Below are positions 7,685 to 14,235 of a stretch of 16,734 nt of DNA, one piece after another. Each line of letters opens with the position of its first letter. Position 1 is the stretch's first letter. The stretch is from Gemmatimonadota bacterium (GTDB lineage Bacteria > Gemmatimonadota > Gemmatimonadetes > Gemmatimonadales > GWC2-71-9). The notes below the pieces were generated by a model. The model ran no database searches. It saw only the letters and a list, made by a program, of their open reading frames with translations, and was not told the DNA's origin. The DNA lies in the NCBI GenBank assembly GCA_003221985.1, contig QHUQ01000133.1, positions 1 to 16,734 of the forward strand. The letters run 5' to 3'. Position numbers and translations under genes: made by a program.

Positions 7685-7693
7685 CCTCCCCCC
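7685..7693 (-). promoter_or_regulatory. Ribosome binding site of the small lipoprotein gene
   Basis: On the minus strand this reads GGGGGGAGG, four bases before the ATG at 7680. It fixes that start against the much longer open frame that continues upstream to 7833. Confidence 0.7.
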
Positions 7694-7724
7694 AAAGGTC
7701 GGACCAAATGTAGTATTTCATCGC

Positions 7725-8417
7725 ATGTCGCGCGGGGGGGCGGGGGCGCCGGGGGCGCCGGTCCAGGCCGGATTGATCGAGACGATTCGAGCGAGGGACG
7801 GGCGGATCCCCTGGCTCGGCCGCCATGTCGCACGACTCCGCGCAGCCAGCGCGGCGCTCGACCTGGTCGAGCCAGCGGATGACCTCGATGATCTCGTGCG
7901 GCTCACCGCGGGTTCGGGAGACCGCGTCGTGCGACTCGAGCTGCGCGACGGGCGCGCCGAGGTGACGACCCGCGAGGTCAACGCTGATCAGGCTCCTGCC
8001 ATCGTCGTTTCCGACGAAGTGCACCGACCGTATCCCCACAAGACAACGCGCCGCGAGCAGTTCGGCCGGGCGCTGGCGAGCGCGCGGCGGATTGGCGCCC
8101 AGGACGCGCTGCTCGTCACGGCCAATGGCAGCGTTGCCGAGGGCACCGCGTGGAATCTGTTTTGGTGGGATGGGACGGGGGGGGCGCTGTGCACGCCGGC
8201 GGCCGAGCTCGGCATCCTGCCGGGACTGGGGCGCAGCCGTGTCATGGAGCTGACGACTGTCAGGGAGGAGCAGGTGCCCGTTGCAGCGCTCGCCGGCCGC
8301 AGCCTGTTCCTGGTAAACGCGGTGCGCGGGATTGTGGAGATCGGGATGCTGCAGGGGATGCGTGTTCCTCGAGATCCTCGAACAGCTGAGCTTTCATCGG
8401 CCTTCTGGCCCGATTAG
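7725..8417 (+). CDS. Fold-type IV PLP enzyme, aminodeoxychorismate lyase/branched-chain aminotransferase-like
   Basis: A 230-residue aminotransferase class IV protein. Such enzymes either make 4-aminobenzoate for folate (PabC) or transaminate branched-chain or D-amino acids. The start of the fold is visible as GLIETIRARDGRIPWLGRHV (16-35) with ARLRA. PHKTTRR holds the likely PLP lysine K106. ALLVTANGSVAEGTAWNLFW (128-147) carries the conserved glutamate E139 and the Asn-Leu-Phe strand, and GILPGLGRSRVMEL (163-176) is the cofactor-phosphate loop. It is somewhat shorter than E. coli PabC (269 residues) but appears complete. The KTTRR, VAEG and ANLFW-like motifs favour PabC over BCAT, but I would not assign the substrate. 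The first dozen residues come from a G-rich stretch and may not be part of the fold. The gene stands alone between divergent lipoprotein and tRNA genes. Confidence 0.87.
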   Translation: MSRGGAGAPGAPVQAGLIETIRARDGRIPWLGRHVARLRAASAALDLVEPADDLDDLVRLTAGSGDRVVRLELRDGRAEVTTREVNADQAPAIVVSDEVHRPYPHKTTRREQFGRALASARRIGAQDALLVTANGSVAEGTAWNLFWWDGTGGALCTPAAELGILPGLGRSRVMELTTVREEQVPVAALAGRSLFLVNAVRGIVEIGMLQGMRVPRDPRTAELSSAFWPD

Positions 8418-8422
8418 GTTAC

Positions 8423-8460
8423 CTTGGCGTCTTGGCGCCTTAGCGTCTTGGCGTCTTGCA
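8423..8460. repeat. Octamer tandem repeat CTTGGCGT
   Basis: Four head-to-tail octamers: CTTGGCGT (8423), CTTGGCGC (8431), CTTAGCGT (8439), CTTGGCGT (8447), then a decayed CTTGCATG running into the tRNA-His gene. The array begins five bases after the aminotransferase stop and takes up the whole spacer to the tRNA. No promoter for the tRNA is evident unless it lies within the array. Confidence 0.85.
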
Positions 8461-8462
8461 TG

Positions 8463-8536
8463 GTGGCTGTAGCTCAATTGGTTAGAGCGCCGGACTGTGG
8501 CTCCGGAGGTTGCGGGTTCAATCCCCGTCAGCCACC
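8463..8536 (+). tRNA. tRNA-His (GTG)
   Basis: The cloverleaf folds by eye: acceptor GTGGCTG with CAGCCAC, D stem GCTC/GAGC, anticodon stem CCGGA/TCCGG with loop CTGTGGC giving anticodon GTG, and T arm GCGGG-TTCAATC-CCCGT. Base 8462 is G, the extra G(-1) expected for tRNA-His, facing discriminator C at 8536. CCA is not encoded. Confidence 0.96.
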
Positions 8537-8544
8537 CTCTTGAG

Positions 8545-8678
8545 ACTAGTTGCAAAGTTGCGCAGACGGCAAAGTTGCAAGTGGTCACAAGTGCAAGTCG
8601 CAAGCACGGCTGTGCAACTCGGACTGGGGACTTGAAGCCCAGCTTGCAACTTCGTTTCTTTGCAACTGCGCAACTAGT
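8545..8678. repeat. Imperfect palindromic element of GTTGCAA words between two tRNAs
   Basis: The ends are exact inverted copies, ACTAGTTGC (8545-8553) and GCAACTAGT (8670-8678). Inside, the word GTTGC occurs on the plus strand in the left half (8549, 8557, 8574) and as GCAAC in the right half, so each arm repeats the same unit in opposite sense. The left arm reads AGTTGCAAAGTTGCGCAG and the right arm's complement AGTTGCGCAGTTGCAAAG, the same two words in swapped order. It holds no credible gene. It could form a large hairpin or be a non-autonomous mobile remnant; I see no clear target-site duplication. Confidence 0.75.
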
Positions 8679-8684
8679 AGTCAA

Positions 8685-8757
8685 AGGTCCGTAGCTCAAT
8701 TGGTAGAGCACCGGTCTCCAAAACCGGGGGTTGCAGGTTCGATTCCTGCCGGGCCTG
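8685..8757 (+). tRNA. tRNA-Trp (CCA)
   Basis: Acceptor AGGTCCG pairs with CGGGCCT (one G-T pair), D stem GCTC/GAGC, anticodon stem CCGGT/ACCGG with loop CTCCAAA giving anticodon CCA, T arm GCAGG-TTCGATT-CCTGC, and discriminator G. CCA is not encoded. Its usual neighbours in many bacteria, secE and nusG, are not here. Confidence 0.96.
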
Positions 8758-8836
8758 TTGCATCACGGCATCACTCGCTTGCCATGAATCCTCTGGGTAG
8801 CTTCGACCTACCAGCCGTATCCGTCATCCCATACTG

Positions 8837-8842
8837 AGGAGG
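8837..8842 (+). promoter_or_regulatory. Strong Shine-Dalgarno AGGAGG of the CHRD gene
   Basis: AGGAGG lies four bases before the ATG at 8847. It is among the strongest ribosome sites in the window, where most genes have weak ones, and fixes the start. Confidence 0.75.
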
Positions 8843-8846
8843 CCGT

Positions 8847-9386
8847 ATGCGTTTCTGGGGTAGGGTTGTTGCCGTCCTCGCTGTCGCCGGTTGCAGCGGC
8901 TCGGTTCCCAATGCCGATCACATTACCGGTCAGAACGTACCGATCCTCGCCAGCAGCGTCGCCAGTGATGAAGCTCCTCCCATCGTCTTCAATACGCAGA
9001 TGCGGTCCGACATCGAGGTGCCGGCGTGTGCATCCGAATCACAGGGGCATGCGCAGATCAAGATCCTGCAGGATGGCACGATCGAGTCGACGGTCATCCT
9101 CGACAACAAGGGAGATGAGAGCGTTCGCTTCGGGCATATCCACCATCTGCCCGCCGGGGCGAGCTCAGGTCCAATCATCTGGTGGCTGTCGAGCCCGGTG
9201 GGCGCGAACCTGCACCTCACGGATCGGCACATCGACGTCCGGCAGGTCGGCATATTCGTAACGAACCCGCATTTCGCCTCGGCGCAGGCCGGCCTCGACG
9301 AGCTGCTTGCCCATCCAGGCGATTTTTACGTGAACTTCCACTCGGACAATTGCCCCGCGGGGTTCGCGCGCGGTTTCCTGCCCTGA
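8847..9386 (+). CDS. CHRD-domain lipoprotein
   Basis: A 179-residue protein with a lipoprotein leader ending in AVAGC (Cys16). The rest is a single CHRD domain, the fold first seen in animal chordin and common in secreted bacterial proteins. Marks are FGHIHHLPAGASSGPIIWWL (about 92-111) and the C-terminal LLAHPGDFYVNFHSDNCPAG followed by FARGFLP, the usual NxHxxxxPxGxxRG ending of the domain. Two cysteines (one near 61, one in the ending) might pair. The protein likely sits in the outer membrane facing the periplasm or surface; function is unknown for bacterial members. It is a single-gene unit after tRNA-Trp, with its own strong ribosome site and a hairpin behind it. Confidence 0.88.
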   Translation: MRFWGRVVAVLAVAGCSGSVPNADHITGQNVPILASSVASDEAPPIVFNTQMRSDIEVPACASESQGHAQIKILQDGTIESTVILDNKGDESVRFGHIHHLPAGASSGPIIWWLSSPVGANLHLTDRHIDVRQVGIFVTNPHFASAQAGLDELLAHPGDFYVNFHSDNCPAGFARGFLP

Positions 9387-9398
9387 TGTAATCGGACT

Positions 9399-9425
9399 GC
9401 GGAGGGGCGCGACCAGCCCCTCCGC
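9399..9425. terminator. GC-rich hairpin between convergent genes
   Basis: A perfect ten-base stem GCGGAGGGGC/GCCCCTCCGC with a seven-base loop lies 12 bases after the CHRD stop and 34 bases from the stop of the convergent lipoprotein gene. The T run expected of an intrinsic terminator is weak on either side, so it may act as a bidirectional hairpin end. Confidence 0.7.
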
Positions 9426-9459
9426 CATAATCGCAGCAAAACGGTGCGGCTTCTTGTTA

Positions 9460-10761
9460 CTACGGGGTGCTGTAGCGGTAAATCACGCCCTTATACCCAC
9501 GCACGCTGTACCCATTCGCGGCACTGACGACGTACACGAGATGCTCGAGCGGGCTTGGGACCACCGCTGCCGCCGCGTAGGCGTATGGAGTCCGCCCGGG
9601 AGTATTGAGGACTCCCAGAACGGACCAGTTGCTCCGGTCGATCACGATGAGGCTGGGTTTGTAGGTACTGTCGATCGTTGAATACACGAATGACGCTACG
9701 TAGAGCCAGGGATGGACCGGGTCAAATGCCACTGGCCCCGTGGCGACGTAATCCGTCTCCCCGTAGAGCGTGTCGATCTGCAAATCGCGCAAAACACTCC
9801 CGTCGGCGGCGCGAACGAGCATGATGTGCTTCCTGTACGGCGCCGTGTCCTCAATCGCCGCCAGCGCCAGCGTATCACCATCAAACGAGAACGCGCCTTC
9901 CGGCTGTATGATCCCGGGAATGACGTAGGCGGTATCCAGGGTCCGGCCGTCGAACACGACCGGCTGCTCGGCGGGCAGCCAAAGGAAACGGTCCCCGCGG
10001 GGTGAAATCGTGACGCCATTTGGCCCATCGGCGGAGTTGAAGAAGCTGTAGCCACAGGGTGTGGTGTCACAGATGTAAAAGTTGTTGTGATTATTCCAGT
10101 TGAAGATCCAGCGCCGCGGGGACGGCTGTCCACTCGTGTACCAGGTATACGAGCAACAGGAGATACTATCGATCAACTGCGGAGGTGACGTGATCGTCCA
10201 CAGCTTCGGCACCCCGCACGTGCCGTCGGCCTTCTTCCCGATGAAGATGAACCGATCGGTCCGATAGCTCGGCGACGGACTCCAGATGCAGTCGGGCGAA
10301 TACAATGATTCGGGGAAGGTCACCGCGGCCGTGCCGGTGCGCAGATCGAACACCGCGGCGCCGGGATCTGATCCGGCCATCACCAGCGGTGCGCCGCTTC
10401 CCGGAAGCCAGTACGGCTGTCCCGACATGTTCGCGCCGTACGTCGCGGACTCGAAGCCGTGAAGCGTTACGGGACCAAGCGACAGCGCCTGCCGGCCGGC
10501 CAACACACGGATTTGGAAGGTGCCGGCCCGTCTGGGGAGTGTGAAGGTGAAGGTCGTGTCGTCAAATCGGCGCGCGGGCAGCGTGTCCCCGTCCAGAAGC
10601 ACGATCGGATCTGCGGTGCGGAAATACGCCTCGCTGATTCGCAGCTCGCCGCCACTCCAGAGCTCCCGGGAGGAGAGCACCGGATCGAACGACGAAGGAC
10701 CCGCGTCGTTCGGTTCCTGGCAGGCAACCAGCACCAAAAGCACAGCGCACAACCACTTCAT
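9460..10761 (-). CDS. Lipoprotein with N-terminal TIG/Ig-like domain and beta-propeller
   Basis: A 433-residue secreted protein. The ATG at 10761 gives a hydrophobic leader with LVAC lipobox (Cys14). Residues about 25-102 look like an IPT/TIG Ig-like domain, with alternating strands and a conserved VTLHGF exit. The remaining 330 residues repeat strand patterns of a WD/YVTN-like propeller: blades containing DPGAAVFDLRTGTAAVTF, ISPRGDRFLWLP, FSFDGDTLALAA and FDPVHPWLYVAS can be seen. Several cysteines (SCC, ICDTTPC) may form disulfides. Function unknown; propellers of this kind often bind partners or ligands. Its start overlaps the ppk1 stop by ATGA, so translation is probably coupled to the kinase, an unusual partner for a surface protein. 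The upstream extension of the frame is a shadow inside ppk1. Confidence 0.82.
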   Translation of the reverse strand: MKWLCAVLLVLVACQEPNDAGPSSFDPVLSSRELWSGGELRISEAYFRTADPIVLLDGDTLPARRFDDTTFTFTLPRRAGTFQIRVLAGRQALSLGPVTLHGFESATYGANMSGQPYWLPGSGAPLVMAGSDPGAAVFDLRTGTAAVTFPESLYSPDCIWSPSPSYRTDRFIFIGKKADGTCGVPKLWTITSPPQLIDSISCCSYTWYTSGQPSPRRWIFNWNNHNNFYICDTTPCGYSFFNSADGPNGVTISPRGDRFLWLPAEQPVVFDGRTLDTAYVIPGIIQPEGAFSFDGDTLALAAIEDTAPYRKHIMLVRAADGSVLRDLQIDTLYGETDYVATGPVAFDPVHPWLYVASFVYSTIDSTYKPSLIVIDRSNWSVLGVLNTPGRTPYAYAAAAVVPSPLEHLVYVVSAANGYSVRGYKGVIYRYSTP

Positions 10762-13310
10762 GCTCTGAAGATAAACGAGCTGCTGAGACGGTCGTAGCCC
10801 CCATCTGCCCGCAGCATCCAGGCGTCTGTGGTCTGCAATTCGGTCGTCAGAAGTGCGTCCAGCTTGCTCCGCGCGGCCGCGTCGAACACCGGCGTCACGA
10901 CTTCCACGCGACGCCTGAGATTGCGGGGACGCCAGTCGGCGGAGCCGATGAAGTACGCCTCGCCCGAGTCGCCGCCGTTCGCAAAATGATAGATCCGCGC
11001 GTGCTCCAGGAAACGCCCCAGAATGCTGATCACACGAATGCGCTCGGAGAGGCCCGGCACGCCGGGTCGCAACGTGCAGATGCCCCGTACGACGAGATCG
11101 ACGTCGACCCCCGCCTGCGACGCGCGGTACAGCGCCTGAATGACCGTCGAGTCGGAAAGCGCGTTGAGCTTGGCACGGATGCGCGCCGGCTTGCCGGCGC
11201 GCGCGGCCGCGGTCTCGCGATCGATCAGTGCGAGCAGCTGCTCGAGCAAGCTCGCCGGCGCAACGAGGAGGTGCCGCAGCTTCGCCTGCGGCGCCTGACT
11301 CGACCCCGTCAGCTCGTTGAACAGCGCATGCACGTCGGCGGTGATCTCGGGATTCGCGGTGAACAGGCCGAGATCGGTGTAGGCGAGCGCGGTATCTGGG
11401 TTGTAGTTGCCGCTGCCGATGTGCGCGTACCGCCGCACCTTGCCGTCTGCCGTGCGGCGCACCACCAGCGCGAGTTTGGCGTGCGTTTTGATGCTGACGA
11501 GGCCGGTCACCACGTGTATCCCGTCGCGCTCGAGACTCCTGGCCCAACTGATATTCCGCGCTTCGTCGAATCGCGCCTTCAGTTCCACGACGACTGAGAC
11601 GTCCTTGCCCGCGAGGGCTGCACGGCGCAGCGCATCACCGATGGCCGACGCCCCCTCCCCACCTGGTCGATACAGCGTGAGCTTGATCGATTGGACCGCC
11701 GGGTCATCGGCCGCTTCCGAGATGAACCGCTCGAAGCTTCCGGGGAACGAGTCGTGCGGGTGATGCACCAGCACGTCGTGCTCGTCGATCTGCTCGGCCA
11801 CACTGCGGGCCGGCGCGAAGGGTTGCGCCGGCTCGAGCGGCGGATAATCCGGGAGCGACTCGCTGGATGCGGGGGGAATGTCGCGGAGAGCGCCCAGGTC
11901 GACGATTCCGTCCGACACATACACGTCGGCAGGGTTCAACGTGCTTTCTGCTTCGCTCTCTTCGAATCGCAGCTCGCGCTGCAGCAGGTCCTGCAGTGCC
12001 GCCGGTGTGCCGGCTTCGAACTCGACGCGCAGGACCGGCTGGCGCTGGCGCTGTGCAAGTTCCTCTTCGATGGCCTGCAGGAAATTGGCGGTCGACGATT
12101 CGTCCAACTGCAGGTCGCCGCTGCGGGTCAACCGGAACGCGTGCGCGCCGGCGATGATCCGACCGGGATACAGTGCATCGAGACTCGCGCGGACGAGATC
12201 CTCGATCGAAATCCGCTTTCCCCTGTCATCGATCGCAACGAACCGCGGCAGATCCTGCGGCAGCTCGACAACGGCGTAGTGCAGCGGGGAATTCGGTCGA
12301 TCGCGCAGTGCCACGAGCAGCGCGAGGCGACGGTCGCCCACGCGGGGGAAGGGATGTCCCGGGGCGCGCGTCAGCGCTTTGGGGTTGACGAACGGAAGTA
12401 TCTCATCGGCGCAGCGGGCGCGCAGCCGCCCTCGTTCCGCATCCGTCAGATCGTCCCAGCGTGCGATGGCGAGACGCGGCGCCAAGTCCTGGTATATCCG
12501 GTACTGGCGCGTCAGCAACGGCCGCAGCCGCACGCCAAACGCGTCGAGCGTTTCTTGCGGCGTGAGTCCTCCGCCGCTGCCGTCGGCTGAGGGCTCGTTG
12601 CGACCGGCGGCGACCAGCTGTTTCAGCGCCGCGATCTGCGTGATCATGAACTGGTCGAGATTGGTCGAAAAAATGCCGAGGAATCGCACACGTGCCGCCG
12701 CCGGTACGCGGGTGTCTGCGGCGAGCTCCAGCACGCGCGCATTGAACTCGAGCCAGGAGATCTCGGGGTTGAGAAACTGGTCGGGCCCAGACGTGGCGCG
12801 CACCGCATCCTTCGCGACTTCCGGCAGCCCGGGGGCGCGTCGCTCGCTCAGTGTCACGCGGCTCGCGCGCTCGAGCTCCTCCTGCTCTGCGGCCACCGGT
12901 GCGAACGACATACCCGACCATTCGGGCACCAGCGGAGAGCGAGACGCGACCGTCAGTGCTGCCAGCGTCGTGGGGTCACGCAGGACCGGTGAGCCCACGC
13001 GCGCAACGAGATCAGCGGGCGCGAACCATTGCAGCCCTTCACCATTGCCCGAATTGCGGCGCAGCCGACGCGCCGTCCACACCTCCAGCGGAACGCCATC
13101 GCCGGCACGGGGGACGATGCCGAGCAGGCGGAGCTGGCCTTCGCCGCTGCCGACGAGTCGCCGCAGGACGGCGCGGCACGTGTCCTCACCGCTGCCCTCC
13201 TGCACCGGCAGGCGTAGCTCGGTGCCGTGACGACGCAGGCCGACGCGGCCGTGCTCGACGGCGATCAGCGCGATCTCGCGCGCGATCGCGGCGCGAGGCT
13301 CTCCCGTCAT
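10758..13310 (-). CDS. ppk1: Polyphosphate kinase 1 with 178-residue N-terminal extension
   Basis: Reversibly polymerises ATP gamma-phosphate into polyphosphate. The kinase begins at about residue 179 with FLNPEISWLEFNARVLELA, the standard opening of PPK1, then FLGIFSTNLDQFMI. The catalytic half has SIKTHAKLALVVRR with H610 at the place of the phospho-histidine (E. coli H435), HIGSGNYNPDTALAYTDLGL (630-649), and EHARIYHFANGGD with H770 in place of E. coli H592. The core of about 670 residues is normal in length, so the gene is 160-180 residues longer than usual. The extension at about 8-105 resembles a Nudix fold with the catalytic Nudix box lost. The start at 13310 is the first ATG after the preceding gene's stop, 16 bases away; no good ribosome site is seen, so a start further inside is possible. 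It is the third gene of a four-gene block. Confidence 0.93.
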   Translation of the reverse strand: MTGEPRAAIAREIALIAVEHGRVGLRRHGTELRLPVQEGSGEDTCRAVLRRLVGSGEGQLRLLGIVPRAGDGVPLEVWTARRLRRNSGNGEGLQWFAPADLVARVGSPVLRDPTTLAALTVASRSPLVPEWSGMSFAPVAAEQEELERASRVTLSERRAPGLPEVAKDAVRATSGPDQFLNPEISWLEFNARVLELAADTRVPAAARVRFLGIFSTNLDQFMITQIAALKQLVAAGRNEPSADGSGGGLTPQETLDAFGVRLRPLLTRQYRIYQDLAPRLAIARWDDLTDAERGRLRARCADEILPFVNPKALTRAPGHPFPRVGDRRLALLVALRDRPNSPLHYAVVELPQDLPRFVAIDDRGKRISIEDLVRASLDALYPGRIIAGAHAFRLTRSGDLQLDESSTANFLQAIEEELAQRQRQPVLRVEFEAGTPAALQDLLQRELRFEESEAESTLNPADVYVSDGIVDLGALRDIPPASSESLPDYPPLEPAQPFAPARSVAEQIDEHDVLVHHPHDSFPGSFERFISEAADDPAVQSIKLTLYRPGGEGASAIGDALRRAALAGKDVSVVVELKARFDEARNISWARSLERDGIHVVTGLVSIKTHAKLALVVRRTADGKVRRYAHIGSGNYNPDTALAYTDLGLFTANPEITADVHALFNELTGSSQAPQAKLRHLLVAPASLLEQLLALIDRETAAARAGKPARIRAKLNALSDSTVIQALYRASQAGVDVDLVVRGICTLRPGVPGLSERIRVISILGRFLEHARIYHFANGGDSGEAYFIGSADWRPRNLRRRVEVVTPVFDAAARSKLDALLTTELQTTDAWMLRADGGYDRLSSSFIFRA

Positions 13311-13326
13311 GAGTCGCGCGGCTCGC

Positions 13327-14226
13327 TCATTGCGGAACCGTCCGGCAGCCGCGCACGAAGTCGCGCTGCACGACCGACCGGTTATCGATGGCGCGGTAGA
13401 AGTCATCGAAATAGTCCAGCAGGCCGCGCACATCCCGCTCGCTGAGCTCGGGGACGGCGCGAACGGCGGCGTACACCGAATCTTTCGCCGATCGGAACCG
13501 GGCAAAAGCCCCGTTCAGGATGCTGTCGGGCTGGCAATAGCCGCGGTACAGCCGCTCACGCACCGAGTGGATCGGGAGTGTTTGCGGCGGGATGGCGTAG
13601 GGCGCGCCGACCGCGCCGGAGTAGTCGAAATCATACGGCACCGCGAACAACGGATGCGGCTCCGCCTTCGCGCTCACGATCGCGATGTTGTGGCGTGCCC
13701 AGACCGACCAGTCGGTGTTGCCGATGAGGTATTGAAAGACCGCGACCAGCGTCATGTACGATGGGTCCGTGACCAGGTCGTGGACCTTCGCGGTCTCCAC
13801 CACCTCGGCGTCGAGACGACCGGCCAGCTCGACGTCCGATTCGATCAGGAATCCGTAGCGCGTCACGGTGTCGTGGTGCGCCGAATCGAGATACGTGATG
13901 TGCGCGAGCCGCACACGAAAGCTGGTATCGGTGAGCGCATTGAACACCCGATACACAAGGCGAATCGGGGGGAAGCCGCAGCGTGCCAGCCGGAAAATGC
14001 CCCGCGTGCGCAGCTTGACGTTCAAGCTGCCCGTGTCGCGCGCGGTCCCATACCGCAGCGTGGCGGGATGGTCCTTCTTCTTCTCTCCGCGATCGCGAAA
14101 CAACGCACGGAGATCTGTCTCCAATTGCAGCGTCAGAGGGGCATGGTCGAGGAACAGCCGCGAACCGGAGGTGGGGAGGGCGGGGAGGGCCTGAGCAACG
14201 AGCAGTGCGGCCAGAACAAGCTGCAT
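13327..14226 (-). CDS. Secreted protein with kinase-fold-like (CotH/HipA-type) motifs
   Basis: A 299-residue protein with a signal peptide (hydrophobic 2-17, likely cleavage after about 19) and no lipobox. I do not recognise it as a named family with certainty. The stretch YLIGNTDWSVWARHN (166-180) followed by FAVPYDFDYSG (194-204) looks like the catalytic loop and metal-binding segment of atypical kinases such as CotH and HipA (G-N-x-D-x...N, then P-x-D-x-D). N170, D172, N180, D199 and D201 would be the key residues. KLRTRGIFRL (71-80) could hold the nucleotide-binding region. If so it would be an extracytoplasmic protein kinase, as CotH is. It lies between the diguanylate cyclase (9-base gap) and ppk1 (16-base gap), so it is probably co-transcribed. 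No strong ribosome site. A long open frame on the opposite strand is a shadow. Confidence 0.75.
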   Translation of the reverse strand: MQLVLAALLVAQALPALPTSGSRLFLDHAPLTLQLETDLRALFRDRGEKKKDHPATLRYGTARDTGSLNVKLRTRGIFRLARCGFPPIRLVYRVFNALTDTSFRVRLAHITYLDSAHHDTVTRYGFLIESDVELAGRLDAEVVETAKVHDLVTDPSYMTLVAVFQYLIGNTDWSVWARHNIAIVSAKAEPHPLFAVPYDFDYSGAVGAPYAIPPQTLPIHSVRERLYRGYCQPDSILNGAFARFRSAKDSVYAAVRAVPELSERDVRGLLDYFDDFYRAIDNRSVVQRDFVRGCRTVPQ

Positions 14227-14235
14227 GGGGCGAAG

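Noticed and set aside
8545..8678. CRISPR-like array
   Set aside because: The repeated words are too short, inverted, and not separated by unique spacers of even length; no cas gene is present.
8758..8846. Small gene or riboswitch between tRNA-Trp and the CHRD gene
   Set aside because: I found no convincing frame or folded motif other than the ribosome site at its end.
9460..11547. Long form of the propeller lipoprotein
   Set aside because: Residues before the ATG at 10761 are a shifted frame of ppk1. The lipobox leader and ATGA overlap fix the shorter form.
13311..13505. Longer ppk1 starting at 13505
   Set aside because: It would overlap the upstream kinase-like gene by about 180 bases, and the added residues are its shadow.
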